Of a DNA stretch of 64,000 nt, positions 9,917 to 19,761 are shown one piece after another. The notes under the pieces are model-generated. The model was not told the origin of the DNA and did not search any database. It saw nothing but the letters and a program-made list of their open reading frames with translations. Origin of the DNA: Candidatus Dichloromethanomonas elyunquensis (GTDB taxonomy: Bacteria; Bacillota; Desulfitobacteriia; Desulfitobacteriales; Syntrophobotulaceae); NCBI GenBank assembly GCA_001515265.1, contig LNDB01000001.1:143044-207043 (forward strand), written 5' to 3'. The position numbers were made by a program, and so were the translations under genes. Each line of letters opens with the position of its first letter. Position 1 is the first letter of the stretch.

Positions 9917-10558
9917 TTATTTGCTTTGGTAGAGATGGTTTGTTTTAATAAAAAGCCTTACTTCCTCCGGCAAGAGGTACCGGATAGATTTTTGATTAAA
10001 GACCCTGGACCGAATGTCAGTAGAAGATATTGCCAAGGCCGGAACTTCCAGCTGATATATCCGTTCCTTGGTAAACGGATATTTTTTGAATATTTTACTA
10101 AGCACATTACGCGAATCATATCCCGGTCTGGAAACGCCAACAATTTTTGACAGCTTGATAATTTCTTCGGGTTCCCTCCAGGTTAGCATTTCCTTCAAAG
10201 CGTCCGTTCCGGTAATGAAATAGAGCTCCTGATCTGAAAAGGTTTTCTTTAAAATACGTAAGGTGTCAATGGTATAGGTCGGTCCTGTACGTTCAATCTC
10301 CATACGGGAAACCTTAAAGTTATTATTACTCCGTATTGACATCTCTACCATTTCAAAACGCAGATTGGCATCGGTTATGATACGATCTATTTTATGAGGG
10401 GGATTTCCCGCAGGGATAAAAAGGACATTGTCCAGTTCGAGCTCAATCCTGGCTGTCTCTGCTGCCACGAGATGCCCGTAATGAATAGGATCGAAGGTTC
10501 CTCCCATAATCCCCAGCCGTAATCCGCCGGTCATTGAATCTCGAACGTTGGCTTCCAT
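9917..10558 (-). CDS. nadD: nicotinate-nucleotide adenylyltransferase
   Basis: LGIMGGTFDPIHYGHLVAAE...FIPAGNPPHK...ISSTDIRSRV. Confidence 0.96.
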   Translation of the reverse strand: MEANVRDSMTGGLRLGIMGGTFDPIHYGHLVAAETARIELELDNVLFIPAGNPPHKIDRIITDANLRFEMVEMSIRSNNNFKVSRMEIERTGPTYTIDTLRILKKTFSDQELYFITGTDALKEMLTWREPEEIIKLSKIVGVSRPGYDSRNVLSKIFKKYPFTKERIYQLEVPALAISSTDIRSRVFNQKSIRYLLPEEVRLFIKTNHLYQSK

Positions 10559-10630
10559 CTTAATCTCCCCGGTTTAAATCTGTTATTCATGTATTCTCTA
10601 GTAATTTGGCTGTTTTCCTTGCAGGAATAT

Positions 10631-10924
10631 TCAATCCGGCAAAATGATCTTTACTTTATCACCGGACGTTCGGTAAAGGAGAAAGTTACGTCCAATCACC
10701 TGAACAAGTTCGGCCTTGACCTTATCCGCCAATTGCAGGGCAATGCTTTCGGGAACATCTGCGCAATTCTGTAAAACCCTGCCTTTGATTAACTCTCTCG
10801 CTTCCAGTGCATCGTCTGCTTGTTTCATCACATTTTCAGTGACTTCTTCTTTGCCGATAAAAAGTATCGGTTCCATTTCATTGCCCAGAGACCTTAAAAA
10901 TCTTTTTTGTTTACCGGTGAGCAT
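10631..10924 (-). CDS. yhbY: YhbY-family CRM-domain RNA-binding protein
   Basis: MLTGKQKRFLRSLGNEMEPILFIGKEEVTENVMKQADDALEARELIKGRVLQNC. Confidence 0.94.
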   Translation of the reverse strand: MLTGKQKRFLRSLGNEMEPILFIGKEEVTENVMKQADDALEARELIKGRVLQNCADVPESIALQLADKVKAELVQVIGRNFLLYRTSGDKVKIILPD

Positions 10925-10929
10925 CTAGA

Positions 10930-12204
10930 TCACCCTCCTTCAGACCATTCCAATTCCAGATTACCAATCATCACTTTATCGCCAACTTTAATTCCTTCCT
11001 CCCGAAGGGCATCATCCACTCCCATGACTTTAAGGATATTTTGAAAGCGCATGATTCCGTCATCCGTATCGAGATAGGCCATCGCTGCATGTCTTTCAAT
11101 TTCTTTTCCGCTTATAACAAACATTATGCCCTGACGCTCGATCCGGAACCGGTCTTCGTTTTGGGCCTGGATGATCCGATGCTGATCGGGATTCGCGGAA
11201 AATTCGATAGGGGGAACTTGAGGCAGAACCTGTGTTACCCTATGGAGAAGTTCTTCAATTCCTTCCCCGGTTACCGCAGAAACCGGAAAGATTTCATATT
11301 GATCCCGCAAAAACTCTTTGAGCTTTCGCAGGTTCTCGACCGCACCGCTAACATCCATTTTGTTGGGCACAACGATCATAGGTCTTTCCGCTAAAGCCGG
11401 ACTATATTCCTTCAGTTCCCTGTTGATAATTTGGAAATCTTGAATCGGATCCCGTTCCTCAGATCCGGCTATATCCAAAATATGGAGCAATAATCTGGTT
11501 CGTTCAATGTGCCGCAAGAACTCGTGCCCCAATCCGGCTCCGGCATGGGCCCCCTCGATAATTCCGGGAATATCCGCCATCACAAAGCTCTCGTCTTCCA
11601 CTTTAACCACCCCAAGATTAGGAACCAGTGTCGTAAAGTGATAATCGGCAATTTTGGGACGCGCCGCCGATACTCTGGATATGAGCGTAGATTTGCCGAC
11701 ATTGGGAAACCCGACTAATCCGACATCGGCCAGCAGTTTGAGTTCTAATAAAAGCCAGCGCTCTTCTCCCGGCTCTCCTCTTTCCGCCACGGTGGGAGCT
11801 TTATTGGTATTGCTCATAAACCTGGCATTTCCGCGGCCCCCGCGGCCGCCTTTGACGATAATAACCTGCTGTCCATGTCTTGTTACATCTGCAAGGATCT
11901 CTCCCGACGCTTCATCTTTAATGATTGTACCGGACGGAATCCGCAGAATCAAATCGGAGGCACTTTTTCCATGCATGTCTTTACCTTCTCCATGCTCCCC
12001 GCGGTCGGCTTTATAGTGCCTTCTATATCGAAAATCTACCAGGGTTCTTAGACCTTCATCGGCTTCAAAGATAATGTTTCCCCCGCGGCCGCCGTCCCCT
12101 CCGTTGGGTCCCCCCATCGGAACATATTTTTCCCTGCGGAAAGATACGGCGCCTGCTCCGCCATCACCGGCTTTGACATAGATTTTTGTCCGGTCATAAA
12201 ACAT
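10930..12204 (-). CDS. obgE: GTPase ObgE/CgtA
   Basis: MFYDRTKIYVKAGDGGAGAVSFRREKYVPMGGPNGGDGGRGG; VGFPNVGKSTL; C-terminal OCT domain. Confidence 0.98.
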   Translation of the reverse strand: MFYDRTKIYVKAGDGGAGAVSFRREKYVPMGGPNGGDGGRGGNIIFEADEGLRTLVDFRYRRHYKADRGEHGEGKDMHGKSASDLILRIPSGTIIKDEASGEILADVTRHGQQVIIVKGGRGGRGNARFMSNTNKAPTVAERGEPGEERWLLLELKLLADVGLVGFPNVGKSTLISRVSAARPKIADYHFTTLVPNLGVVKVEDESFVMADIPGIIEGAHAGAGLGHEFLRHIERTRLLLHILDIAGSEERDPIQDFQIINRELKEYSPALAERPMIVVPNKMDVSGAVENLRKLKEFLRDQYEIFPVSAVTGEGIEELLHRVTQVLPQVPPIEFSANPDQHRIIQAQNEDRFRIERQGIMFVISGKEIERHAAMAYLDTDDGIMRFQNILKVMGVDDALREEGIKVGDKVMIGNLELEWSEGG

Positions 12205-12228
12205 AGTTAATCCCTCTGCTTCATCGAC

Positions 12229-12726
12229 TCATTTTGCTTCAAAGTTTTTCTCCAGACAGATTTGTCCTTGATTCAGCAGCTTAAATTCACTGCCGAAACC
12301 TCGGGGTAAAGGAAACAAACGAATTCTAACCCATAAATTTCCAGGATCTTCATCTTCCGGTATTAAGTCAAGACATTCTTTAGTGTATCCATAAAATAAG
12401 AAAGCATTATCTTCTCCCAGCCTTTCCCGCCAGAACTCTTCACTTTTCATTTCCAGGGGAAAATCAATGGCCATTTCGACACCTTTTAACCTTAACCCAA
12501 AATGCCACCCCATTAGAACAGCGACTATGTTTTTTTCACCGATCGTATAAATTTCCTGTTGAAGCGATAATCCTTCGACTGTTTCATCGATATAGGACAA
12601 TGCTTTTTGAGGCATATTCAATTGCAAATAGCCTCGGATAACCTGAAAATTATTCAGAAAATCATGGCGCTGAATTTGAAAGTTTTCCAATTGTTCAAAC
12701 AACAGGGTTTTATCTAACTGAGACAT
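12229..12726 (-). CDS. Spo0B-like (SpoOB_a histidine phosphotransfer-type) protein
   Basis: H-box-like RHDFLNNFQVIRGYLQLNMPQKALSYID; lies between obgE and rpmA, the Bacillus spo0B position. Confidence 0.8.
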   Translation of the reverse strand: MSQLDKTLLFEQLENFQIQRHDFLNNFQVIRGYLQLNMPQKALSYIDETVEGLSLQQEIYTIGEKNIVAVLMGWHFGLRLKGVEMAIDFPLEMKSEEFWRERLGEDNAFLFYGYTKECLDLIPEDEDPGNLWVRIRLFPLPRGFGSEFKLLNQGQICLEKNFEAK

Positions 12727-12760
12727 ATTTCCTCCCTAAAAATCCTTCAAACAAAACAAA

Positions 12761-12780
12761 CCCCTGAGTTAACCCAGGGG
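12761..12780 (-). terminator. Rho-independent terminator after rpmA
   Basis: Minus CCCCTGGGTTAACTCAGGGG followed by TTTGTTTTGTTT. Confidence 0.7.
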
Positions 12781-12797
12781 TATGAAGCTTGCTTGAG

Positions 12798-13073
12798 TTA
12801 TTGGGCTTGAGCAACACCGTTTTGAGAATAAACACTTACTTGTTTACGGAATTTGTCTTTGCGTTCAAACTTGACATAACCGTCAATCAATGCAAATAAT
12901 GTATCATCGCTGCCAATACCGCAGTTATTACCCGGATGAATCTTGGTGCCGCGCTGGCGAACCAAAATATTTCCGGCTGCAACGAACTGCCCATCGGCCC
13001 GTTTGACTCCAAGTCTTTGCGCTTGACTATCCCTACCATTTCGGGTACTGCCTACACCTTTCTTATGAGCCAT
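12798..13073 (-). CDS. rpmA: 50S ribosomal protein L27 without the N-terminal extension
   Basis: [48 protein letters not shown]. Confidence 0.97.
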   Translation of the reverse strand: MAHKKGVGSTRNGRDSQAQRLGVKRADGQFVAAGNILVRQRGTKIHPGNNCGIGSDDTLFALIDGYVKFERKDKFRKQVSVYSQNGVAQAQ

Positions 13074-13125
13074 GAAAGTTCACCTCCTCAAATGGAAGAC
13101 ATGATAAATAAAGAAAGAAAGCCGT

Positions 13126-13437
13126 TTACGCTTGAATCGTTTCTACAGAAAGCTTAGTATAAGGCTGACGATGGCCTTTTTTTACACGGACATGCTTTTT
13201 GGATTTATAACGGAAAGCGATAACCTTATCGGCTTTTCCCTGTCCAATAACCTTTACAACTACGGAAGCTCCCTCTACTACCGGAGTCCCAACGGTTATC
13301 ATTCCATTTTTTTCCACAAGCAGCACTTCATTAATATTAAGGGTTTGACCTTCAATGACTGCAAGCTTTTCTACCTGAATGACATCGCCCTCTTGAACTC
13401 TGTATTGTTTGCCCCCGGTCTCGATAACTGCATACAT
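13126..13437 (-). CDS. rplU: 50S ribosomal protein L21
   Basis: [25 protein letters not shown]...[24 protein letters not shown]. Confidence 0.97.
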   Translation of the reverse strand: MYAVIETGGKQYRVQEGDVIQVEKLAVIEGQTLNINEVLLVEKNGMITVGTPVVEGASVVVKVIGQGKADKVIAFRYKSKKHVRVKKGHRQPYTKLSVETIQA

Positions 13438-13545
13438 ATTATTTACACCTCCCATACCCAGACTCGCCAATTGAGGTCGGTTTTCAAAAAAACCTGTTTT
13501 GTACCTTGTACGTGCGGTTGTGGCAAGAAGTTACCACGTTTAAAT

Positions 13546-13574
13546 ATTTTAGCATTATTGGGTACTTTCGTCAA
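13546..13574 (-). promoter_or_regulatory. sigma-A type promoter upstream of rplU
   Basis: Minus strand TTGACG-17 nt-TAAAAT, followed by a ~100-nt leader. Confidence 0.6.
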
Positions 13575-13591
13575 CAACTGAAAATCACAGC

Positions 13592-14839
13592 CTATCTTTT
13601 GGCCAACCGGCCCCTTCCGGAACATTTAGGACAATCCGCCGTATAACGGGCGGCAAGAGTCTGTCCTTGCTTCTTGCGGGTCACTTCGACCAGTCCTAAT
13701 TTGGTTAAACCTATTACTTTACATTTTACCTTATCCCGTTCAAAAAATTTCTCCAAAGTAGTGATTAATTTTTCCCAGTCTTCCGTTCGTTCTAAATCAA
13801 TAAAATCAATAATGATAATTCCGCTTAAATTCCGTAGCCTGATTTGACGGGAAATTTCTTCCGCCGCTTCCAGGTTAAGACTCAGCAAGGTTTCCTCAAG
13901 GTTATTGTTGCCGGTATATTTCCCTGAATTGACATCAATAGCTGTCAGCGCCTCTGTTTGCTCTATCACCAGATACCCTCCCCTGGCAAGGGGTACTCTA
14001 GGGTGTAACGCATTACGAATTTCAACATCAATCCCGTAACGTTCGAAAAGAGACGCTTTCATATCCGTCCAAATTTTGCTTGCAGCCGGACATCCCAGTT
14101 CTCTTAACTTTTCCCGCAGCAATTCGGCCGTCTTTCCGTTGTCAATCATAATTTTATCCACTTCGTCATCAATTATTTCTCTTACAAGCCGGGAAAACGG
14201 ATCATTACTGCCGTAAAGAAGACCTTTTACAGTATGATCTTCAATTTTCTTGAAAATTTCTTGCTGCTCCGACTGAAGCCTTTGTACATCTTCAAAAAAC
14301 TCCTTAGCGGATACTCCCTCTGCCAGGGTGCGTATAATAAGTCCCGCTTCGGCCGGTTTCACTCTTTCCCCCAAGGATTGCAGACGCTGTCTTTCTTTTT
14401 CGTCTTTTATTTTTCGGGAAACTCCGATATACCCATGAACTCCCGGAAGCAAAACGACATAACGCCCTGCGAGGGAAAGATGGGTCGTTACCCTAGCCCC
14501 TTTGTTTCCAACAGGCTCTCTCACAATCTGAACAATAATTTCCTGTCCTTCTTTCAGGTAATTTTCTATGGACGGAAAAACTTTGGGGATTATTTTCTCG
14601 TTACCGGCAAATTCCTCCTCCAACACATCCCCAACGTAAAGGAACGCGTTTTTACCTAACCCGATATCGATGAAAGCAGCTTGTATTCCGGGAACGATAT
14701 TATTGACTTTCCCTTTATAAATGCTGCCTGCCAGACGCAATTCTTTTTCGGAATCGTCTAATACCTCGATCAGCTTTCCGCCGTCCAGGACGGCAGCCCT
14801 TATGTGATTATCTTTCAAGGTAATGATGATCTCTTTCAA
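13592..14839 (-). CDS. rng: ribonuclease G/E family protein
   Basis: MKEIIITLKDNHIRAAVLDGGKLIEVLDD...LAGSIYKGKVNNIVPGIQAAFIDIG; C-terminal CPKCSGRG zinc link. Confidence 0.95.
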   Translation of the reverse strand: MKEIIITLKDNHIRAAVLDGGKLIEVLDDSEKELRLAGSIYKGKVNNIVPGIQAAFIDIGLGKNAFLYVGDVLEEEFAGNEKIIPKVFPSIENYLKEGQEIIVQIVREPVGNKGARVTTHLSLAGRYVVLLPGVHGYIGVSRKIKDEKERQRLQSLGERVKPAEAGLIIRTLAEGVSAKEFFEDVQRLQSEQQEIFKKIEDHTVKGLLYGSNDPFSRLVREIIDDEVDKIMIDNGKTAELLREKLRELGCPAASKIWTDMKASLFERYGIDVEIRNALHPRVPLARGGYLVIEQTEALTAIDVNSGKYTGNNNLEETLLSLNLEAAEEISRQIRLRNLSGIIIIDFIDLERTEDWEKLITTLEKFFERDKVKCKVIGLTKLGLVEVTRKKQGQTLAARYTADCPKCSGRGRLAKR

Positions 14840-15597
14840 ACCGCTTCCCCGCTTTCGGCTAAAAGATTGAGTATCTCAATCGGATCCAAAAGCCTTCCGT
14901 CAGGCTGTTCAATGAAGAGTCCTTCACGAACTGTATAGACTCCGGAAAGATCCACGGGTAGACCTGCGAGGTCCCGAAGGCTCTCCAATACTTCAATGGG
15001 ACGGACAGACCCGGAATTACCGGTAACTATATCAAACTGCATACTGATCGCATTATTGCCGGCTTGATCTGCCTGTGCCGCTTCTTGAGCTAAGACAGTG
15101 ATCCGCTTAACAAACGGACGGATATTCCTCTCCACTTTCTTTCCTTTCTGAAAACGTACTCCTATCACTTCTTCTCTGGCAAGCCATTTTTGGCAGAATT
15201 CCAGAATCCGGTCAACTTCTGCAAATCCAGCCAATAGTCCCTCCGTTCTGTAGCGGGCTAAATTAATCACCGCCGTTAAAGCTTTATCAGCCTGCGACCG
15301 GACTGCATAATCTATTAACTCAATCCCTCCGGGAAGCTGGCTCTGTAGTTTATTTACAGTTTCCTCCAAAAAATACTTTTCAGGAATATCCGGCAGTGTA
15401 CTTAACTCCATATCCACAAATTCCCGCTGTCCTTCGACCCCTACCGGCAGCGGAGGACCAAACGAGATTTTCGGGTGGGGATTAAATCCTTCCGTAAATA
15501 CCGCCTTGATTTTTGCCCTTCTCAGTGCTCTGTCAAATACTCTGGTAAGATCAAGATGAGCAATGTACCTTGCTTCATTTTTTTTGGTATAAGCCAT
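14836..15597 (-). CDS. TIGR03936/DUF2344 radical-SAM-linked protein
   Basis: MAYTKKNEARYIAHLDLTRVFDRALRRAKIKAVFTEGFNPHPKISFGPPLPVGVEG; exact start uncertain. Confidence 0.88.
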   Translation of the reverse strand: MAYTKKNEARYIAHLDLTRVFDRALRRAKIKAVFTEGFNPHPKISFGPPLPVGVEGQREFVDMELSTLPDIPEKYFLEETVNKLQSQLPGGIELIDYAVRSQADKALTAVINLARYRTEGLLAGFAEVDRILEFCQKWLAREEVIGVRFQKGKKVERNIRPFVKRITVLAQEAAQADQAGNNAISMQFDIVTGNSGSVRPIEVLESLRDLAGLPVDLSGVYTVREGLFIEQPDGRLLDPIEILNLLAESGEAV

Positions 15598-15770
15598 TCT
15601 TGTCTTCAGAAACAAACGCCTCTTTCTATAAACAAAATAATTCGGTCTTAATCCATTAACGGGACAAGCATGATTCTTTCTGCCGTGAATAAACATCTTG
15701 TAGATGAAGGAGCGAAAATTAATTTTATATTCTTCAAGGATATTGTCAAAATTGCTGGGAGGAATACTTT

Positions 15771-16196
15771 ATGCAGTTTTCCTATGGTGAGCAAATGCCT
15801 CTTAGGCTTTTGGATGAGGCAACCTTTTGGAAACACCAAGAAAGTGAGCATACCGTTGTAATTAGGGAAATCACACCTAATCTAGAAAGAAAATTTGTCG
15901 AAGAACTCAAACAGTGGGAGTCGGCCTTAGTCAAAACTCATAGTCTGGCAGTCCAACTAACCGAAACTGTTGTACGGTCAGGAAATACCGTACCGCCGGT
16001 TATTGCCGAGGAAGTCTTGCGGCTGATGAGTTTTAGCCTGGAACAAAGCGGCCGCTTCGTCAAATTTCTCTTTGGAATCCTAGATATGAGTCCGTCTGTC
16101 AAAAGGAATTCGATTGCTCAGACTGTTGTCAAACATATCATCCGAGAGTCAGAATACTTTATCGGTATCGCTCAGGCTATCTGCGGAAATGGATAA
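15771..16196 (+). CDS. DUF2935-like small helical protein
   Basis: LLDEATFWKHQESEHTVVIREITPNLERKFVEELKQWESALVKTH...HIIRESEYFIGIA; RBS gggagg before ATG. Confidence 0.6.
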   Translation: MQFSYGEQMPLRLLDEATFWKHQESEHTVVIREITPNLERKFVEELKQWESALVKTHSLAVQLTETVVRSGNTVPPVIAEEVLRLMSFSLEQSGRFVKFLFGILDMSPSVKRNSIAQTVVKHIIRESEYFIGIAQAICGNG

Positions 16197-16201
16197 TTGC
16201 T

Positions 16202-18073
16202 TTAATCTATCTGCCTGTACCTGACCGGTTTGGCGGTTTCGGGGCACACTCCGCATTCACCGCATCTTCCGCGGCAGTCAGGGGTTGTTTCTTCTGACAG
16301 GGCCTTTTCATATTCACCCCAAAGATATGACTTTTTTACTCCGGTACTAAGATGATCCCAAGGAAGAATCTCATCCTGATCAAATTTCCGGTTGGCATAA
16401 AAAGAAGGCTCAATTCCGGTTTCAGTCATTCCCCGCTGCCAAAGCTCCAGATGAAAGTATTCGGTCCATCCATCAAATTTGCAACCTGCATTGACGACCC
16501 ATTCCAAGAGGCTGGCCAATCTGCGGTCTCCTTTGGCAAGGACCGCTTCGATAAAACTTGTCCCGGCATCATGATAAATAAACTTAATGCGTTGATCCCT
16601 TAATCTTTTCTTCAGATATTCTTGTTTTTGTTTTAGAAGTTCCATGGAATCCTGGCCTTCCCATTGGAAAGGGGTATGCGGTTTAGGAACAAATGAGCTT
16701 GCCGAAACCGTGACTTTTGCCCCTCTTCTTCCGGCTTTGCGGGATATTTCCAGTACTTTTCGTGCTTGGTCGATGATTCCGTCCAGATCTTCATAGGTCT
16801 CTGCAGGCAGCCCAATCATATAATAAAGTTTGATGCTGCTCCAGCCGGCTCGAAACGCTGCCTCAGTAGTTCTGAGAAGATCCTCTTCCGTGACGCCTTT
16901 GTTGATCACATCCCGCAGCCGCTGGGTTCCGGCCTCAGGGGCGAAAGTCAACCCTGATTTTCTGACCTTTTGAACCTGTTCTGCGATCTTCACTTCAAAA
17001 GAATCCAACCGCAGGGAAGGGAGCGATACGCTGACACCTTTTTCCTGCATTTTGGCCATTAACTCTTCGAGTACCCTGTTTACACAGGTGTAATCACTGG
17101 TTGATAAAGATACCAGTGATATTTCCTCGTAGCCCGTAGCTTCTATAGATCTCTGACCCTGTTCAATCAAAGCCTCCGGGGACCTTTCCCTTAGGGGTCT
17201 GTAGATCATCCCCGCCTGACAAAAGCGGCAGCCTCTGGTACAGCCCCGCATCACTTCCAGCATTACCCGGTCATGGACGGCTTCAGTATAGGGAACAATT
17301 ACCTTTTCCGGGAAATAAGCCGCACTGAAATCTTGCATCACCGTCTTCTTAATGAGCCGGGGAGCGCCCTCTTCAACTTTAAATTCTTGGATGGTTCCAT
17401 CCTGATTATAGGCAAAATCATAGAACATGGGAACATAAATTCCCTGTAATTTGGTTAATTCCTTAAGAATCTCAATCTTAGACTTTCCCTTATTTTTATT
17501 TTCTTGAATGACATGAAGAGCGGCAGGGAATTGTTCCTCCCCTTCCCCAATCAGGAAAAAATCCACAAATGGGGCAATGGGTTCCGGATTATAGGCACAG
17601 GGACCTCCGGCGATAACAAAAGGAAATTCATGACGGTCTGTTTTTATCCTGTCGCTGGATCTTAAGGGTATTTCACTCAGCTTTAACATATTTAAAATAT
17701 TTGTATAGCTTAATTCGTACTGGAGTGTAAAAGCGACCACATCAAAATCCTTTAGGGGATGAAAAGATTCTAAAGCGTAAAGAGGAATACCTTCCTCTTT
17801 CATTTTTTCTTCCATGTCCGGCCAGGGAGCAAAAGCCCGCTCACACAAAAACTCATCATAAGAATTGATGAGACCATAAAGAATCCGTAAAGCCAGATTA
17901 GACATTCCTACTTCATAAACATCCGGAAAAATAAAAGCCGCCTTTACATCCGTTTTGTCCCAATCTTTATGAATGATATTCCATTCTCCGCCCACATAGC
18001 GGCCTGGTTTCATGACTTTAAGAAGAATACGGTCAAGCCGGCTGCGGATCCGCTCATTATCCTTGTTGTGCAT
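16202..18073 (-). CDS. TIGR03960-family B12-binding-domain/radical SAM protein
   Basis: GCTRGCRFCQAG radical SAM CxxxCxxC motif; GGPCAYNPEPIAPFVDFFLIGEGE; C-terminal CRGRCGECGVC. Confidence 0.92.
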   Translation of the reverse strand: MHNKDNERIRSRLDRILLKVMKPGRYVGGEWNIIHKDWDKTDVKAAFIFPDVYEVGMSNLALRILYGLINSYDEFLCERAFAPWPDMEEKMKEEGIPLYALESFHPLKDFDVVAFTLQYELSYTNILNMLKLSEIPLRSSDRIKTDRHEFPFVIAGGPCAYNPEPIAPFVDFFLIGEGEEQFPAALHVIQENKNKGKSKIEILKELTKLQGIYVPMFYDFAYNQDGTIQEFKVEEGAPRLIKKTVMQDFSAAYFPEKVIVPYTEAVHDRVMLEVMRGCTRGCRFCQAGMIYRPLRERSPEALIEQGQRSIEATGYEEISLVSLSTSDYTCVNRVLEELMAKMQEKGVSVSLPSLRLDSFEVKIAEQVQKVRKSGLTFAPEAGTQRLRDVINKGVTEEDLLRTTEAAFRAGWSSIKLYYMIGLPAETYEDLDGIIDQARKVLEISRKAGRRGAKVTVSASSFVPKPHTPFQWEGQDSMELLKQKQEYLKKRLRDQRIKFIYHDAGTSFIEAVLAKGDRRLASLLEWVVNAGCKFDGWTEYFHLELWQRGMTETGIEPSFYANRKFDQDEILPWDHLSTGVKKSYLWGEYEKALSEETTPDCRGRCGECGVCPETAKPVRYRQID

Positions 18074-18235
18074 TTTTGTTTTCTCCTTGGAAACTTTGGT
18101 AAATAATTATAGCATGTTGTCTTGCTCAGGGCAAAAATTATACACACTATAATTTAAAACGGCTTCACACTAACAGTGACCAACTGGTAACCCCTGCAAT
18201 ATAATACAATAACTTCAAACCAAGGGGGGATAAGT

Positions 18236-18784
18236 GTGTTTAAGTTTGCCAGCGGATTATTGTATCCGGTTGAGGTAAGCTGTCCGGACCCCGCTTTCGC
18301 GCAGATTATGTTTGAGCATTACGGGGGAAAAGACAGCGAGTTTTCGGCAGCAACCCAATATCTGAACCACCGTTCCAACATGTCTAATCCATACGTCAAG
18401 GAGTTATTGGGTATGATCGCCGCAGAAGAACACAGCCATATGGAAATGGTCGCTGTTTCCATCCGTAAACTGGGAGGGCCTCCGCTTTGTTATGTGAATT
18501 CGGAGGGAATGCCATGGAATCTCAGCTATATTGATCAGAGCCTTGATCCTATTGCTATGCTGCAAGCTGATACCGAAGCAGAAATCCGGGCGCGTCAGTT
18601 ATATGATCAGCATTTTGTCATGACTCAAGATCCGGCATTAAAACAAATGATCCGTTTTCTGGGCAGCCGGGAAGATGTCCATAAGTACTTATTTGAAAAA
18701 TCCCGGATGCTCATTCTTCAGGGAGCAGGACCGGAACAATTCAAGAAATTAATTACCGAGTATAGGATGAGTTTTCCGACATAA
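18236..18784 (+). CDS. manganese-catalase-like spore coat protein (CotJC family)
   Basis: QIMFEHYGGKDSEFSAATQYLNHRSNMSNPYVKELLGMIAAEEHSHMEMVA...; GTG start after ggggg RBS. Confidence 0.85.
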   Translation: MFKFASGLLYPVEVSCPDPAFAQIMFEHYGGKDSEFSAATQYLNHRSNMSNPYVKELLGMIAAEEHSHMEMVAVSIRKLGGPPLCYVNSEGMPWNLSYIDQSLDPIAMLQADTEAEIRARQLYDQHFVMTQDPALKQMIRFLGSREDVHKYLFEKSRMLILQGAGPEQFKKLITEYRMSFPT

Positions 18785-18868
18785 CTGCATTTGCTTATTT
18801 GCACAATATAAAACTAGGCAATCCCGGAGGAATTCCCCGGGGTTACCTTTTTCTTACCGGGAGAAAAA

Positions 18869-19738
18869 TTAAACCAGATCCCCCACTTTGCATTCCAATC
18901 CCCGGTCCATCATACCCTGCACAATTTCGGTCTCACTGAAAGTCTTTTCTATTTTATCCTTTCTCCCTAAAACATTGATGAGGCTGTAGCGGTCAGAGGC
19001 AAGTTCGTCCATAATCCGGCGGAGCGGAGTATCCCTGGGGACCGTAAACGAATTGCTCCGCATCAGCCCTTTATTGAGAAGCTGCTCTTTCTTACGGCAT
19101 AGTTGTTTGAGAAAAACAATCTTTGCCTTTGCGATTTCTTTTTCGCTGCCTATCCAGAAAAATACACCAAGCACAATAAAAAGGGGAGGTTCGTAGAGAT
19201 AATAGCCAAAACCCTGCAAGGCAAATCCCAAAAGAACAAAAATTCCGCCGACCCATTTGCCGCCGGCCGCTAAAAACTTCGTGGTTTTAACAAATCCAAA
19301 AGTCCCGGAAAAAAACGCTCTTGCAATCCTCCCTCCGTCCAAGGGCATTACAGGGATAAGGTTAAAACATGCCAGCCAAAAGTTGATTTTGACAACTTCC
19401 AGAACCCATTCGCCGTTGAGAATCCCCTCCCACCGCAAAAACTGCAAAAGAAGGAACAAAGCAAAATTAAAGGCCGGTCCTGCGAAAGCGATGACCGTCT
19501 CTTCCTTCCTTTTTCCTTCAAAAGTATCTTCCAGAACAGCGGTTCCCCCGTAAGGGTACAGTTCAATACTTTTCACTTTTATACCATATCCCCTTGCTGC
19601 CAGAACATGAAACAGCTCATGCAGTATGACAATTCCAAAAACAATAATAGCTCTTACGGCCAAGCCGCCAAGAGCGCATATCAGTAAAAGTCCTACAAAC
19701 GTAGGATGAATTCTAATCGTTATTCCTCTCAACTGCAT
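18869..19738 (-). CDS. spoIVFB: site-2-protease family M50 metalloprotease, SpoIVFB-like
   Basis: VILHELFHVLAARGYGIKVKSIELYPYGG; NLIPVMPLDGGRI. Confidence 0.9.
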   Translation of the reverse strand: MQLRGITIRIHPTFVGLLLICALGGLAVRAIIVFGIVILHELFHVLAARGYGIKVKSIELYPYGGTAVLEDTFEGKRKEETVIAFAGPAFNFALFLLLQFLRWEGILNGEWVLEVVKINFWLACFNLIPVMPLDGGRIARAFFSGTFGFVKTTKFLAAGGKWVGGIFVLLGFALQGFGYYLYEPPLFIVLGVFFWIGSEKEIAKAKIVFLKQLCRKKEQLLNKGLMRSNSFTVPRDTPLRRIMDELASDRYSLINVLGRKDKIEKTFSETEIVQGMMDRGLECKVGDLV

Positions 19739-19761
19739 TTCTATCCCGCCTAAACTTGGGC

